Below, one piece after another: positions 18,542-29,150 of a DNA stretch of 64,000 bases. The notes beneath the pieces were generated by a model. The model was not told the DNA's origin and did not search any database. It worked only from the letters and a program-made list of their open reading frames with translations. Origin of the DNA: Bacteroidota bacterium (GTDB lineage: Bacteria > Bacteroidota > Bacteroidia > Flavobacteriales > Schleiferiaceae). Position 1 is the first letter of the stretch. The number at the start of each line of letters is the position of its first letter. The stretch covers positions 248,001 to 312,000 of the forward strand of contig JANSYJ010000003.1 of NCBI GenBank assembly GCA_024742495.1. Direction: 5' to 3'. A program made the position numbers and the translations under genes.

Positions 18542-19396
18542 ATGAATCGTTATCAAGAATTAAATAGAAAGGAAACTAAAATTGCTGTTTTAGGATTAAA
18601 CACTGAAGGAATTCGCTACGCTTTAGACTTCGCTCAGCGTTTTAAAACTACCGTGTACGATGAGACCACAAGTACCGCCAGCAACATTCAGGATTTATTA
18701 TTAAGTAAGGATCTCGACTTAGATTTAAGTAATTTTGAAATCGATTTGGCCCACAACGAAAGTGATCTGCGTGCGGCAGGCGTTTTTTACCTTAATGGTC
18801 TAAGCACTTCCGTGATGGATTGGGAAAGTATTAAGAGAAGCGCATCTAAAATTGGCAAAAGTTTGAGTGTAGGCGATTGGGTGATTTTAGGACCCCATAT
18901 CGATGCAGACCTCGCAGAAGTGGTGCTACTTGAAATCATTCAAAAAAGTAGCGGCTTGAAATTAGGAAGCGGTTTTGAAATGTGTTTTCATCCTTCTGCA
19001 GTTGATATGAATAACTTTAACAATATGGGCAACGACTTAAAGATGTCGCATAATCTTATTGTGTCTGAAGTTGAAAAAATTTTAAGTAGAAAACGCAAGA
19101 ACGAAGGCGGCGCTAGCTATATAAGTTACCAGAACTTAGATGCTGAGCTCACCGAAATTAAGAACAAAATTCGCCAGCTCTGGATCCCAATGCTGAACAA
19201 TATGACCAGAGAGACCTTTGGAGAGTTTGTGAATTTAAGCATGAATAGCGGTTTTTTGGACGCTTATAGTCATCTTCGCCTTTCTAATGAAAGCAAGGTG
19301 AACTGGAGAAGATTTTTCAAGTTAGTTTTGCGTTTCGGAATAAAAGAAGAATTAGAAGAGGTTTTGCTTTTTGAGCAAAAGCGAATTGCAGTATAG
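18542..19396 (+). CDS. Degenerate nucleotide-sugar dehydrogenase-like protein (Rossmann domain only)
   Basis: Residues about 10-165 align by eye with the N-terminal domain of UDP-sugar dehydrogenases of the TviB/WbpA type: KIAVLGLNTEGIRYALDF matches the KIAVIGLGYVGLPLAVEF segment, SLSVGDWVILGPHIDADLAE matches the VLxxGDIVIYESTVYPGxTEE region, and SSGLKLGSGFEMCFHPSAVD matches the region ending in YSPERIN. Key residues are gone: the second glycine of GxGxxG is Thr, TVPTP is replaced by NGLST, and the catalytic Cys and UDP-binding C-terminal domain are missing. The remaining 120 residues are helical and unrelated. It has its own leader and a terminator-like hairpin downstream, so it is an independent gene. 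I infer a pseudoenzyme or regulator; function is unknown. Confidence 0.7.
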   Translation: MNRYQELNRKETKIAVLGLNTEGIRYALDFAQRFKTTVYDETTSTASNIQDLLLSKDLDLDLSNFEIDLAHNESDLRAAGVFYLNGLSTSVMDWESIKRSASKIGKSLSVGDWVILGPHIDADLAEVVLLEIIQKSSGLKLGSGFEMCFHPSAVDMNNFNNMGNDLKMSHNLIVSEVEKILSRKRKNEGGASYISYQNLDAELTEIKNKIRQLWIPMLNNMTRETFGEFVNLSMNSGFLDAYSHLRLSNESKVNWRRFFKLVLRFGIKEELEEVLLFEQKRIAV

Positions 19397-19426
19397 TGTG
19401 ATAATCTTTCCAGGGGAGGAAGGATA

Positions 19427-19559
19427 GAAGTGTAAACTTCAAAAGAAAGGAACAACCTTTCTACTAAAGGCCGATGTTTGGGGAGGCATCGGCTTTTTAA
19501 AACCTTCTCTTTGTAAGTCCCCCTCACAAAGAGAAATGGGCGATCACTTGGTCGCCCAT
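19427..19559. other. Dense array of perfect hairpins, candidate structured RNA
   Basis: Five back-to-back perfect inverted repeats occur in 133 bases: 19427-19440 (5 bp arms, loop gtaa), 19444-19462 (7 bp), 19470-19493 (7 bp, followed by TTTTT), 19505-19535 (10 bp arms ttctctttgt/acaaagagaa) and 19536-19559 (8 bp arms atgggcga/tcgcccat) directly abutting the previous one. A sixth, the clpC terminator, follows at 19591. No ORF explains it. It could be a chain of 3' UTR structures of the upstream gene or an independent small RNA. Confidence 0.5.
19470..19498 (+). terminator. Rho-independent terminator after the dehydrogenase-like gene
   Basis: Arms gccgatg (19470-19476) and catcggc (19487-19493) flank a 10-base loop and are followed by TTTTT on the plus strand. 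It lies about 75 bases after the stop codon of the upstream gene. Confidence 0.7.
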
Positions 19560-19590
19560 ACTGCATTAAAATCGTTTTTAGGAGTATAAA

Positions 19591-19619
19591 AAAAGCCGTC
19601 TCAATTTGAAACGGCTTTT
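19591..19619 (-). terminator. Rho-independent terminator of clpC (bidirectional shape)
   Basis: Arms aaaagccgt (19591-19599) and acggctttt (19611-19619) form a perfect 9 bp stem. On the minus strand it is followed by a run of seven T, 20 bases after the clpC stop codon; on the plus strand by GTTTT, so it can also act as a backstop in that direction. Confidence 0.8.
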
Positions 19620-19639
19620 GTTTTAATGGCAATTAGCTT

Positions 19640-22258
19640 TTAGGCCTCTGCTTCAGAGTCGCTCTCCGAGCTATCCTTACTAGCTTCTTCCTTGGCTTTA
19701 GTGCTATTCTTTTTAACCGAAACAAGGATCTCTTGATCATCTCCTTCTCCTTTTAAAGAGATGATAATGGTATCACCTTCTTCAATTTCAGAATTGATGA
19801 TTTGCTCGGCTAATGGATCTTCTACGTATTTCTGAATCGCTCTGTTTAGCGGTCGGGCACCGTACTTTTCGTCAAAGCCTTTATCCGCGATATGAAGTTT
19901 AGCATCTTCACTCATTTCAACTTGGTAGCCCAATTCGTTAATGCGTACATAGAGCTTTTTCAGTTCGATGTCAATAATCTTAACGATGTTGTCTTTAGTA
20001 AGACTATTGAAAAGAATTACGTCATCAATACGGTTTAGGAATTCGGGAGCAAAAGCTCTTTTCAAGGCAGTTTGAATAACTCCTTTTTCCAAATCACCCT
20101 TCTTACCTTCTCTGGCAGAAGTTCCAAATCCAACTCCAGTACCGAAGTCTTTCAGTCTGCTGGTTCCAATGTTGGAAGTCATTATTATGATGGTATTCTT
20201 AAAGTCGACCTTACGCCCAAGACTGTCCGTCATATGACCATCATCCAAGGCTTGTAAAAGCAGATTAAAAACATCGGGGTGTGCCTTTTCGATTTCATCC
20301 AAAAGAACCACTGAATAAGGTTTACGGCGCACTTTTTCCGTAAGCTGTCCACCTTCCTCATATCCCACATATCCCGGAGGGGCTCCCACCAAACGGCTTA
20401 CCGCGAATTTTTCCATGTACTCACTCATATCTACTCGAATGAGGTTGTCCTCCGAGTCGAAAAGAGTTTTAGCGAGTTCTTTAGCTAACTGTGTTTTACC
20501 AACACCAGTTGGCCCAAGGAAAATAAAAGATCCGATCGGTTTGTTGGGATCCTTTAATCCGGCGCGATTTCTTTGGATCGCTTTTACAATTTTATCTACG
20601 GCATCATCCTGACCGATAATCTGGTCTTTCATATCAGCACCCATAGAAGACAAGCGATTGCTTTCTTGCTGGGCTACACGCTGAACTGGAATTCCCGTCA
20701 TCATCGCCACTACTTCGGCCACATTGTCCTCACTAACCGTCTCACGGTTTTTCTTTACATCTTCCTCCCAGCGAGCTTGCGCTTCTTGGAGTTTATTTTC
20801 GATGTTCTTCTCATCGTCTCTTAGGCGTGCGGCCTCCTCATATTTTTGCTTTTTAACCACCTGGATCTTTTGATCTCGAATTTCTTCCAGCCTTTTTTCC
20901 AGATCCATCACATCTTCGGGAACATTGATGGAGGTAATATGCACGCGAGATCCAGCTTCATCAAGAGCGTCAATGGCCTTATCTGGCAAGTGACGATCTG
21001 TTACATAGCGGGCGGTTAAAGAAACGCAGGCTTTTAGAGCTTCTTCGGTATAATTAACATTGTGGTGTTCCTCATAGCGATCCTTAATATTGTTAAGGAT
21101 TTGTAAGGTCTCTTCCGGATTAGTTGGATCAACCATCACCTTTTGGAAACGACGCTCAAGGGCACCATCTTTCTCAATATGCTGGCGGTACTCATCGAGC
21201 GTTGTTGCGCCAATACATTGAATTTCGCCGCGCGCTAGGGCCGGTTTAAACATATTACTGGCATCTAAGGAACCTGTGGCTCCACCAGCACCAACAATGG
21301 TATGCAGCTCGTCAATAAAAAGAATGATATCGTCATTCTTCTCCAGCTCATTCATCAGCGCTTTCATGCGCTCCTCAAATTGACCGCGATACTTGGTTCC
21401 GGCTACTAGCGATGCTAAATCAAGGGAAACTACGCGTTGATCGAATAAGACCCGTGATACTTTTCGTTTTATGATTCTTAGCGCTAGTCCCTCAGCAATA
21501 GCTGATTTACCAACTCCAGGATCTCCAATTAAAAGTGGGTTATTCTTTTTACGACGGGAAAGAATTTGTGATACTCTTTCGATTTCTTTTTCGCGACCCA
21601 CTACTGGATCCAATTTCCCTTCCTCTGCCATTTTGGTCAGGTCTCTGCCAAAATTGTCCAGAACAGGGGTTTTAGTCTTTCCATCCGATTTGCCTTTGGC
21701 ACCGCCAGATCCGCTGCTTCCGCCGAATCGACCTCCTTCATTTCCGGAGCCCGCAAAATCGTCGTCGTCATCGCGGTAAGGTGTTTCACTGCGCGGACCT
21801 TTATCCTGGTCCCATTCGCCGTCAAACATCGATTGGTATTCTACTTTAACACTGTCATAATCAATATCGTACTTACGTAGGATACGAGCAACAGGGTCAT
21901 CATCATTGCGCAGAACACAAAGGAGCAAATGACTGGTGCGTATCGTGCTGGAGCCAAAAAGCTTGGCTTCTAAAAAGGTTGTTTTTAAGGCTTTCTCGGC
22001 CTGACGAGTAAGGGGTAAGTGCTTCTTTGTACTTACTTGACCTGATACATTTGGGGCGCTAATAGCTTCGATTTGACGGCGGAAGGCAGCTACATCAACA
22101 CCTAAATCCTGTAGGATTTTGATGGCCGAACCTTCGCCTTCGCGAATTAAACCTAACATTAGATGCTCGGTACCTATATAATCATGACCCAAACGAATGG
22201 CTTCTTCCTTACTATAGCTAATTACGTCTTTGACGCGTGGGGAAAAATTCTCATCCAT
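19640..22258 (-). CDS. clpC: ATP-dependent Clp protease ATP-binding subunit ClpC
   Basis: At 872 residues this is a full-length class 1 Clp/Hsp100. It has two N-terminal Clp repeats (residues 1-145), a glycine- and acid-rich linker (about 150-195), a first AAA+ module (Walker [14 protein letters not shown], Walker [10 protein letters not shown]), a UVR motif in the middle domain ([20 protein letters not shown]), which separates ClpC from ClpB, and a second AAA+ module ([25 protein letters not shown]). The C-terminal D2 region is intact and ends in an acidic tail. It unfolds substrates for ClpP, which is not in this window. It is divergent from gyrA and ends at a strong terminator. Confidence 0.96.
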   Translation of the reverse strand: MDENFSPRVKDVISYSKEEAIRLGHDYIGTEHLMLGLIREGEGSAIKILQDLGVDVAAFRRQIEAISAPNVSGQVSTKKHLPLTRQAEKALKTTFLEAKLFGSSTIRTSHLLLCVLRNDDDPVARILRKYDIDYDSVKVEYQSMFDGEWDQDKGPRSETPYRDDDDDFAGSGNEGGRFGGSSGSGGAKGKSDGKTKTPVLDNFGRDLTKMAEEGKLDPVVGREKEIERVSQILSRRKKNNPLLIGDPGVGKSAIAEGLALRIIKRKVSRVLFDQRVVSLDLASLVAGTKYRGQFEERMKALMNELEKNDDIILFIDELHTIVGAGGATGSLDASNMFKPALARGEIQCIGATTLDEYRQHIEKDGALERRFQKVMVDPTNPEETLQILNNIKDRYEEHHNVNYTEEALKACVSLTARYVTDRHLPDKAIDALDEAGSRVHITSINVPEDVMDLEKRLEEIRDQKIQVVKKQKYEEAARLRDDEKNIENKLQEAQARWEEDVKKNRETVSEDNVAEVVAMMTGIPVQRVAQQESNRLSSMGADMKDQIIGQDDAVDKIVKAIQRNRAGLKDPNKPIGSFIFLGPTGVGKTQLAKELAKTLFDSEDNLIRVDMSEYMEKFAVSRLVGAPPGYVGYEEGGQLTEKVRRKPYSVVLLDEIEKAHPDVFNLLLQALDDGHMTDSLGRKVDFKNTIIIMTSNIGTSRLKDFGTGVGFGTSAREGKKGDLEKGVIQTALKRAFAPEFLNRIDDVILFNSLTKDNIVKIIDIELKKLYVRINELGYQVEMSEDAKLHIADKGFDEKYGARPLNRAIQKYVEDPLAEQIINSEIEEGDTIIISLKGEGDDQEILVSVKKNSTKAKEEASKDSSESDSEAEA

Positions 22259-22444
22259 AATTCAATCTCAGAAATATTCTGTTGCGGGAAGGTACTAAGA
22301 TTATGCCATTAGACCTGTCCCTAATCAAAAGTACTTTTTAGCTAATAGCGCCCCTCGATATCTTCGCTGTTTTATCAACATCTAAGCTTTGAAATTGTGA
22401 GTAAAATTAGGCTTTGACGACACAGAAGCCCTGCCTCAGAAGGT

Positions 22445-22452
22445 TATATTTG
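22445..22452 (+). promoter_or_regulatory. Putative -7 box of the gyrA promoter
   Basis: TATATTTG is an exact match to TAnnTTTG, 34 bases before the gyrA ATG, giving a predicted transcript start near 22459. A TTTG occurs at 22413-22416 but the 28-base spacing is too long for a standard -33 element, so only the -7 half is supported. Confidence 0.45.
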
Positions 22453-22486
22453 GGATTTAGTAACCTTTATTTAAAGTACTGACAGT

Positions 22487-25051
22487 ATGGCTGCAGATGA
22501 ACGCATAATACCGATCAATATTGAGGAGGAAATGAAATCCTCCTACATCGATTATTCGATGTCCGTGATCGTGTCACGTGCCTTACCAGATGTTAGAGAT
22601 GGATTGAAACCGGTTCACCGCCGGGTGCTTTTCGGGATGTACGAATTAGGCGTCCTCTCTAATCGATCTTATAAGAAATCAGCCCGTATCGTGGGTGAGG
22701 TATTGGGTAAGTTTCACCCTCATGGTGATTCTTCAGTATATGATACCATGGTTCGTATGGCCCAGCCTTGGAGCCTCCGGTACATGATGGTGGATGGTCA
22801 AGGTAACTTTGGATCAATCGATGGAGACCCCCCGGCAGCAATGCGTTATACCGAAGCAAGGTTGCGTAAGATTTCGGAGGAAATGCTGGCCGACATCGAT
22901 AAGGAGACCGTAGATACCCAGTTAAACTTTGATGATTCTATCTATGAGCCAACGGTAATGCCCACCCGCGTTCCAGGCTTATTGATAAATGGTGCATCTG
23001 GTATCGCCGTGGGTATGGCTACAAATATGCCACCGCATAACCTTACCGAAGCTATCAATGCCATTAATGCCTATATCGACAATAAGGATATCACCGTAGA
23101 GGAAATGATGCAGCATCATATTACTGCACCAGATTTCCCAACAGGAGGTATCATCTACGGTTATGATGGTGTTAAGGATGCTTTTGAAACAGGTAGAGGT
23201 AGAATCGTTTTACGCGGTCAAGCGGAAATCCAAGAAATTAAAGGTCGTGAAGCCATTGTAGTTACCGAGATTCCATACTTGGTGAACAAGGCGGAGATGA
23301 TTAAGAAAACCGCAGATCTTGTAAACGATAAGCGCATTGAAGGCATTGCCGATATTAAAGATGAAAGTGACCGTAAGGGACTAAGAGTTGTATATTACTT
23401 AAAACGCGATGCAGTACCCAATGTGGTGCTCAACATGCTGTATAAGTACACCCAACTTCAGTCTAGCTTTTCGGTTAACAATATTGCCCTCGTAAATGGT
23501 CGTCCAGTTCAATTGAACATTAAGGACATGATTCATCACTTCGTAAATCACCGCGTTGATGTGGTAATACGAAGAACCAATTACGAATTGCGCAAGGCGG
23601 AAGAACGGGCTCATATTCTAGAGGGTCTTATTATCGCTAGCGATAATATCGACGAGGTAATTCAAATCATCAGGTCTTCTCCAAGTCCAGATGAAGCCCG
23701 CAGTAGGCTGGAAAAACGCTTTGAATTAAGCGAAATTCAAGCGCGTGCCATCGTAGATATGCGTCTGCGTCACCTTACCGGACTGGAGCAGGATAAACTG
23801 CGCACCGAGTACGATGAGTTAATGAAGACCATTGAATACCTTAAGCGTATCCTTAATGAGGAAGACCTAAGAATGTCGATCATTAAAGAGGAACTAGAGG
23901 AAATTAAAGAGAAGTATGGCGATGAGCGCCGCACCGCTATAGATTATGCGGGAGGTTCGCTGAGCATCGAGGATATGATTCCAGATGAGGAAGTGGTAAT
24001 TACTATTTCTCATGCTGGCTATATAAAACGTACTTCACTATCCGAATACCGCAAACAAGGGCGAGGAGGTGTTGGTCAAAAAGGTGTGAATACCCGAGAT
24101 CAAGATTTCATTGAGCACATTTTTGTGGCTACCAATCACAATTACCTGCTATTCTTTACCGAATGGGGTCGTTGTTTCTGGTTAAGGGTTTATGAAGTTC
24201 CAGAAGGTAGTAAGGCCAGTAAAGGACGCGCTATTCAAAACCTGATTAATATTCCACAGGATGATAATCTAAGAGCCTTTATTAATACCAAGGATCTTAG
24301 AGATGAAGAGTATGTGAACAATAACTTCATCGTGATGGTAACCCAGAAAGGGGTTATCAAGAAAACCAGTCTTGAAGCTTATTCACGTCCTCGTTCAAAT
24401 GGAATTAATGCCATTACCATTAGAGAAGGAGATACCCTTCTTGAGGCTAAACTCACCACCGGGAATGACGATATCCTGATGGCCGTAAAAAGCGGTAAAG
24501 CAATCCGATTTAATGAGAATGCCGTACGTTCCATGGGACGTAACGCAAGTGGCGTAAGAGGCGTAAGCCTTGCCAATGAAGACGATGCTGTGGTTGGCAT
24601 GGTTACCATCCCAGAGGAAAGTCAGGATACTACTTCTATCTTAGTGGTTTCAGAAAATGGCTTCGGTAAGCGTAGTTTATTGGATGATTATCGTATTACA
24701 AACCGCGGCGGAAAAGGGGTAAAGACCATTACCGTAAGTGAGAAAACAGGAAACTTAGTTGCTATAAAAGCCGTAACCGATGAGGATGATCTTATGGTTA
24801 TCAACAAGAGCGGCATCATGATTAGGATTGGCATTGCCGAACTACGTGTGATGGGAAGAGCAACGCAAGGGGTTAAGCTTATTAATCTTAAAAAGAAAGA
24901 TTCAATTGCTTCCGTTGCAAAGGTTCCCGTTAGTGAAGAAGAAGAATTAATTGAAGGAGAAAGTGTAGAAGGATTAGAAAATCAGGCTGGCTCAGAAAGC
25001 CCCGGAAACCCGGAAACGCCTGCTAGTCCCGACGAACCTTCGGATAGTTAA
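22487..25051 (+). CDS. gyrA: DNA gyrase subunit A
   Basis: The 854-residue protein is complete. The winged-helix domain has [17 protein letters not shown], with Ser82 and Asp86 at the positions where changes give quinolone resistance (E. coli Ser83, Asp87), both in the susceptible state. The catalytic tyrosine is Tyr121 in AMRYTEARL. The coiled-coil gate and six-bladed C-terminal propeller follow, including the GyrA box [10 protein letters not shown] (about residue 525) that defines gyrase rather than topoisomerase IV. The last 40 residues are acidic and low-complexity. With GyrB it introduces negative supercoils. It is transcribed alone, ending at a strong terminator immediately after the stop. 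Confidence 0.97.
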   Translation: MAADERIIPINIEEEMKSSYIDYSMSVIVSRALPDVRDGLKPVHRRVLFGMYELGVLSNRSYKKSARIVGEVLGKFHPHGDSSVYDTMVRMAQPWSLRYMMVDGQGNFGSIDGDPPAAMRYTEARLRKISEEMLADIDKETVDTQLNFDDSIYEPTVMPTRVPGLLINGASGIAVGMATNMPPHNLTEAINAINAYIDNKDITVEEMMQHHITAPDFPTGGIIYGYDGVKDAFETGRGRIVLRGQAEIQEIKGREAIVVTEIPYLVNKAEMIKKTADLVNDKRIEGIADIKDESDRKGLRVVYYLKRDAVPNVVLNMLYKYTQLQSSFSVNNIALVNGRPVQLNIKDMIHHFVNHRVDVVIRRTNYELRKAEERAHILEGLIIASDNIDEVIQIIRSSPSPDEARSRLEKRFELSEIQARAIVDMRLRHLTGLEQDKLRTEYDELMKTIEYLKRILNEEDLRMSIIKEELEEIKEKYGDERRTAIDYAGGSLSIEDMIPDEEVVITISHAGYIKRTSLSEYRKQGRGGVGQKGVNTRDQDFIEHIFVATNHNYLLFFTEWGRCFWLRVYEVPEGSKASKGRAIQNLINIPQDDNLRAFINTKDLRDEEYVNNNFIVMVTQKGVIKKTSLEAYSRPRSNGINAITIREGDTLLEAKLTTGNDDILMAVKSGKAIRFNENAVRSMGRNASGVRGVSLANEDDAVVGMVTIPEESQDTTSILVVSENGFGKRSLLDDYRITNRGGKGVKTITVSEKTGNLVAIKAVTDEDDLMVINKSGIMIRIGIAELRVMGRATQGVKLINLKKKDSIASVAKVPVSEEEELIEGESVEGLENQAGSESPGNPETPASPDEPSDS

Positions 25052-25062
25052 ATTTTAAAAAG

Positions 25063-25089
25063 CCTCCTGTTTTCAGGAGGTTTTTTTTT
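25063..25089 (+). terminator. Rho-independent terminator of gyrA
   Basis: Arms cctcctg (25063-25069) and caggagg (25074-25080) surround a TTTT tetraloop and are followed by nine T. It begins 12 bases after the gyrA stop codon and lies just before the T9SS-B gene, whose transcription must therefore start downstream of it. Confidence 0.9.
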
Positions 25090-25111
25090 GACCTTTGCAG
25101 ACGATTTGAAG

Positions 25112-27544
25112 ATGGCAAGAATAGGCGGCATTTTATCAATTTTTCTACTCTGCACTTGGTCCCTAAATGCTCAGGTTTCCATTAGTGGAACAATTAACAG
25201 CTATGATCGGGTGAACAGCATATCCGCGGGAAGCTGCGGCGATTCGCTTATTGTTTTTGCTTTAATGAATTATGCCGTTGGGGATTTACTCCTTTTTTAC
25301 AATCCTGGCGATGCCACTTTTAACACTGCCGATAATGCCAACTTTGGCGATAGCATAAATCTTAATCGCAGTGGAACCTACAGCTTCGCTTATGTTAGTC
25401 AGGTTTCTACTCCAACTATTATCTTAGATCGTTCCATTGGTTCTGGCTTTGGCTCGGGCACTAACATTGTTAAGGTGCCGGAGTATGCATACGCAGAGGT
25501 AACTAATACCTTGGACGCGCCAACCTATTTAAATGGCATAGGTGGCATATTAGCCCTTCGGGCGGAGCGCCTTAAACTAAGCACGGATATTGATCTGAGC
25601 GGTAAGGGTTTTCGCGGTGGTAACAATCCACGAAATATGGGAGTTGGCTGTGGAAAAACTGGCTATGTTTTTCCCGCTTTAAATAATGGTGGCGCTCCCA
25701 AAGGATATGGAATAACTACTACCACGGTCGCGGTGGCAAACGGCCGCGGACATATCCTAAATGGCGGCGGTGGTGGTAACAACCATAATGCCGGTGGTGG
25801 TGGCGGTTCATCGGGAGGTAATGGCGGCCAAGGTGGCGATGAATGGAGTGGTTGCACAAATTCTATTGCCAATGGTGGAATTGGAGGCCAGGCTTTATTG
25901 CAAAGTCAAAATCGTCTTTTTTTTGGCGGTGGCGGCGGTTCTGGGCACAATAACGTTGGTGGGCTTAGCTCGGAAGGTGGCCACGGTGGCGGAATCGTAA
26001 TTCTATTGGTGGATACCTTAGAAGGTAATGGTGGCGCAATTAGGGTAAATGGAGATAATGGAAAATCGATTTTAAACAACGGTGCCGAAGGCGCAGGCGG
26101 CGGTGGCGCAGGCGGTAGCATTTATTTAGCACTAAAAGTTCTTTTAGGCAATGTAGATGCCTATGTAGAAGGCGGAGATGGTGGCGATGTAACGGGCGGT
26201 GTTGCCGGACCGGGCGGCGGCGGATCAGGTGGATTTATCTATTCTAGCAATCCGGCCAATGCCAATTATTCTGGAGGTATTTTCCAAGGCTTTTTAGGTG
26301 GAGGTGATCATGGGAACTTGGCCAATGGTACCGCTTATGGTAGTACCGATGGAATGAGTGGTGTATCGGCACAAAGCATAAACCCCAGCTATCCCGTTCA
26401 ACAAAGCGCCAGTGGTGGTCCGAGTAGCAATTTCTTGGGGAATGATACCACGATATGTTCCCTCGACTCTATATTACTCAGCGCCCCAACTGGTGCCACA
26501 AGCTACCTCTGGAGTACTGGCGATACGAGCGCTTCAATTTACGCTCGAGGTCCGGGACTATTTTGGGTACAGTATTCTAGTGGTTCCTGTGTTTTTGGCG
26601 ACACGATCAATATTCAGGTTTTTAACGGCGGTACCGGTAGTTTTTTAGGTCCCGATAGAACCCTTTGTGCTGATTCCAGCATCGTACTTTCCACCACCGT
26701 TAATGGCAGCTACATTTGGAATACTGGAGCCACTACTAACGCCATTACGGTGCGACAAGGGGGTTGGTATTGGCTCAATGTTCGCGTTGGGAATGGTTGT
26801 CCGGTGCGTGATTCCATTTTCGTGCAAGTCGACGATTTCCCTACTAGCGCTATAAGCATCGACACCAGTCTTTGCCCAGGTAGCGCCCTAAGAGTGGAAT
26901 ATCCCGCTAACTTATTGGCCTTTTGGCCAGATGGTAGTTCGGGTCGGCAATTTGATTTTAGGAACCAAGGAAACTACATAATTAGAGTGCAGAATGGAAA
27001 TTCCTGTGCCCGCTTTGATACGATAAAATTGGAAGTGCTAAGTACGGATTCCATTTTCGACATATTCGAAGTGGAAGATACTCTGGTTTGCGCTCAAAGT
27101 GGCTATTCACTTAATTTTTTGGATTTACCCGGAGACCTTTTTTGGAATGATGGCCGTGGATCCAAACTAAGAACACTGTATAAGCCAGGTCGCTATATCA
27201 TTCGCTATGAAGAAGAATGCCTTACCATTTTGGATACCCTGGAATTGATGGTGGAAAATTGTGATACCTGTACCTTCATCATGCCAAATGCCTTTACCCC
27301 CAATGGCGATGGTATTAACGATTTTTATGAACTTAGGTCGCAATGCGATTTTGAAAGCTTCGAATTGAGCTTGAGTGATCGCTGGGGTGAAAGGGTGTTT
27401 TTCAGTATGGATCCCAGTCAGGCTTGGGACGGTAATTTTAAGGGTCAAGCTTGCAAGGGCGGAATATATCTTTACGACCTAACCTATAAGCTGCCTTTTA
27501 AGGATACCCAGAGGCTTCAAGGAACTTTTCTTTTAGCTCCCTAG
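25112..27544 (+). CDS. Glycine-rich secreted protein with T9SS type B (CHU_C) sorting domain
   Basis: The ATG at 25112 (MARIGGILSIFLLCTWSLNAQ) gives a signal peptide ending NAQ; the frame extends 8 codons further to a TTG inside the gyrA terminator, which is implausible. Residues about 200-420 are extremely glycine-rich (NGGGGGNNHNAGGGGG, GGAGGSIYLAL), reminiscent of large surface adhesins. Residues 440-720 contain three or so repeated Ig-like units marked by FLGNDTTICSLDSILL and FLGPDRTLCADSSIVL with SYLWSTGDTSASI-type strands. The last 90 residues (MPNAFTPNGDGINDFYEL, DRWGERVFF, WDGNFKGQACKGGIYLY) are a classic gliding-motility-associated CHU_C/type B sorting domain. Surface-exposed structural or adhesive role inferred. 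It ends overlapping the convergent hydrolase gene by 4 bases. Confidence 0.9.
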   Translation: MARIGGILSIFLLCTWSLNAQVSISGTINSYDRVNSISAGSCGDSLIVFALMNYAVGDLLLFYNPGDATFNTADNANFGDSINLNRSGTYSFAYVSQVSTPTIILDRSIGSGFGSGTNIVKVPEYAYAEVTNTLDAPTYLNGIGGILALRAERLKLSTDIDLSGKGFRGGNNPRNMGVGCGKTGYVFPALNNGGAPKGYGITTTTVAVANGRGHILNGGGGGNNHNAGGGGGSSGGNGGQGGDEWSGCTNSIANGGIGGQALLQSQNRLFFGGGGGSGHNNVGGLSSEGGHGGGIVILLVDTLEGNGGAIRVNGDNGKSILNNGAEGAGGGGAGGSIYLALKVLLGNVDAYVEGGDGGDVTGGVAGPGGGGSGGFIYSSNPANANYSGGIFQGFLGGGDHGNLANGTAYGSTDGMSGVSAQSINPSYPVQQSASGGPSSNFLGNDTTICSLDSILLSAPTGATSYLWSTGDTSASIYARGPGLFWVQYSSGSCVFGDTINIQVFNGGTGSFLGPDRTLCADSSIVLSTTVNGSYIWNTGATTNAITVRQGGWYWLNVRVGNGCPVRDSIFVQVDDFPTSAISIDTSLCPGSALRVEYPANLLAFWPDGSSGRQFDFRNQGNYIIRVQNGNSCARFDTIKLEVLSTDSIFDIFEVEDTLVCAQSGYSLNFLDLPGDLFWNDGRGSKLRTLYKPGRYIIRYEEECLTILDTLELMVENCDTCTFIMPNAFTPNGDGINDFYELRSQCDFESFELSLSDRWGERVFFSMDPSQAWDGNFKGQACKGGIYLYDLTYKLPFKDTQRLQGTFLLAP

Positions 27545-28326
27545 GAAAGGAAGCCTAAACAAATTCGATTAAAATCACTGGGCTTTTCTACGTTTACCAC
27601 GTGGCCGCAATTTGGAATAACCGCTAATTGGGAATGCGCTTTATGGTGTTCGTTTTCCAATAGCTTTTGTATAGCTGGTAGGAACATATGATCTTCATCG
27701 CCCATCACATATAAGGTAGGATGCGATAATTGTTGAGCACGATGACCAGATAGCAATGAGTTGACCTCGGCCACCAGTTTAAACCAACGAATGAACTCTT
27801 TTTGATAAAGCTTACGCGCCTCTCGCACAAATAACAAGCGTGACTCTTTATGCTTTTTACGCGGCATAATAATCCAAGCAAATAATTTGTACAGTAGAAT
27901 ATAGGGCACCACTGACTTGAAAATAACGCCTACCCGCATTAAGATTTGTGAGCGGAAATTTAATTTTAGAATGGCACCACCGAGTATCATGCTTTGGATG
28001 CGATCGGGCTGTAATTCGGCAATTTCACGAATTATAATCGTACCAAGGGAAATCCCTACAAAATGGCTTTTTTCAATTTCTAGATGATCCAAGACTTCGA
28101 TGACGTCCAATGAAACATCTTCAAAAGTATAGGTGGGGAAATGCTGCTGATCCAGGTGGTCTTTAGAGTCACCATGACCTCTGAGGTCGATTAACAGTAC
28201 ATTATGCTTCTCCTTAAACTCTCTAATTTGGCGAAACCAAATACTAGAACTTCCCCCCGCACCGTGGATAAAGGTTACCCAAGAACGATTGGAATCAGCA
28301 TGGAGGTATTTCTTAAAATGCAGCAT
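27541..28326 (-). CDS. Alpha/beta-fold hydrolase
   Basis: This 261-residue protein has the alpha/beta-hydrolase landmarks: oxyanion HG near the start (FIHGAGGSSSIW), LLIDLRGHGDS, nucleophile elbow GISLGT (Ser about residue 93), the acid strand VMGDEDHMF and a catalytic His in IPNCGHVVNVEKP. A helical cap (about 125-190) lies between. No signal peptide, so cytoplasmic. Members include esterases, lactonases and menaquinone-pathway MenH-like enzymes; the substrate cannot be assigned. It is divergent from the YebC-family gene and convergent with the T9SS-B gene. Confidence 0.88.
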   Translation of the reverse strand: MLHFKKYLHADSNRSWVTFIHGAGGSSSIWFRQIREFKEKHNVLLIDLRGHGDSKDHLDQQHFPTYTFEDVSLDVIEVLDHLEIEKSHFVGISLGTIIIREIAELQPDRIQSMILGGAILKLNFRSQILMRVGVIFKSVVPYILLYKLFAWIIMPRKKHKESRLLFVREARKLYQKEFIRWFKLVAEVNSLLSGHRAQQLSHPTLYVMGDEDHMFLPAIQKLLENEHHKAHSQLAVIPNCGHVVNVEKPSDFNRICLGFLS

Positions 28327-28424
28327 TGAACAATAAACAGTACTTCCTCTAAGAGGTTCACGCTGCTAATTTGAGGCTTATTGATAAATTTGCGGCCAAT
28401 AGATTTAAAAAATACCAAAATATA

Positions 28425-29135
28425 ATGGGAAGAGCCTTCGAATATCGCCGTGCCGCAAAAGAAAAAAGATGGGGAAAAATGTCACGCTTATTCCCGCGTT
28501 TGGCCAAAGCTATTACCATGGCGGCCAAGGAAGGTGGAGATGATCCTGATACCAATTCGGCGCTGCGCACAGCGATAAGCAATGCCAAGGCGCAAAATAT
28601 GCCCAAGGATAACATTGAAAGGGCGGTAAAAAGAGCGAGCGGAAATGATGCGGCGACCTATGTTGAAGTAAACTATGAAGGCAAAGGTCCACATGGGGTT
28701 TTGGTATTTGTAGAATGCGCTACCGATAATACAACCCGCACCGTAGCGAATGTGAAATCCTATTTCAACAAAGTTGGCGGACAGATAGTACCAAATGGAT
28801 CTTTGGAATTCATGTTTGATCGCAAAGCGGTATTTGAAGTGGCTAAGCCCGAAGACTTCGATGTGGAAGAATGGGAGCTGGAATTAATCGACTTTGGATT
28901 GGAAGACATCGAGGAAGATGATGAATCGGTTTACATCTATGGTGAGTACACCGATTTCGGCACCTTATCTACCGCTTTGGAAGAGCGTAAAGTGGATGTA
29001 AAGAATGCCAGCTTGAAACGCTATCCAACCACCGAGGTAGAATTTGATGAAGAGCAGACTGCTGAAATTGAAAAGCTATTGGACAAATTAGATGATGATG
29101 ATGATGTGCAAGCCGTATTTACCAATATGGCCTAA
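28425..29135 (+). CDS. YebC/PmpR-family regulator (TACO1-like)
   Basis: The ATG at 28425 gives [28 protein letters not shown], the standard N terminus of the Bacteroidota YebC form; an upstream TTG at 28371 adds 18 unconserved residues. The three-domain YebC layout is complete (236 residues), with the signature [31 protein letters not shown] and [19 protein letters not shown]. YebC proteins have been described as DNA-binding regulators and, more recently for the YebC/TACO1 group, as translation factors that help ribosomes through proline stretches. Which role applies here is not visible from sequence. It ends at an 11 bp stem terminator. Confidence 0.93.
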   Translation: MGRAFEYRRAAKEKRWGKMSRLFPRLAKAITMAAKEGGDDPDTNSALRTAISNAKAQNMPKDNIERAVKRASGNDAATYVEVNYEGKGPHGVLVFVECATDNTTRTVANVKSYFNKVGGQIVPNGSLEFMFDRKAVFEVAKPEDFDVEEWELELIDFGLEDIEEDDESVYIYGEYTDFGTLSTALEERKVDVKNASLKRYPTTEVEFDEEQTAEIEKLLDKLDDDDDVQAVFTNMA

Positions 29136-29150
29136 AGCCGAGAAACCCGA

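Noticed and set aside
25663-26121. Long proline-rich antisense ORFs opposite the glycine-rich domain
   Set aside because: They are the reverse-strand reflection of Gly codons (GGN gives NCC); no start context or homology.
27590-27605. Possible parS site (taccacgtggccgc)
   Set aside because: Only the central CACGTG is palindromic; the flanks do not match the 16-base parS pattern and it lies inside a hydrolase coding region.
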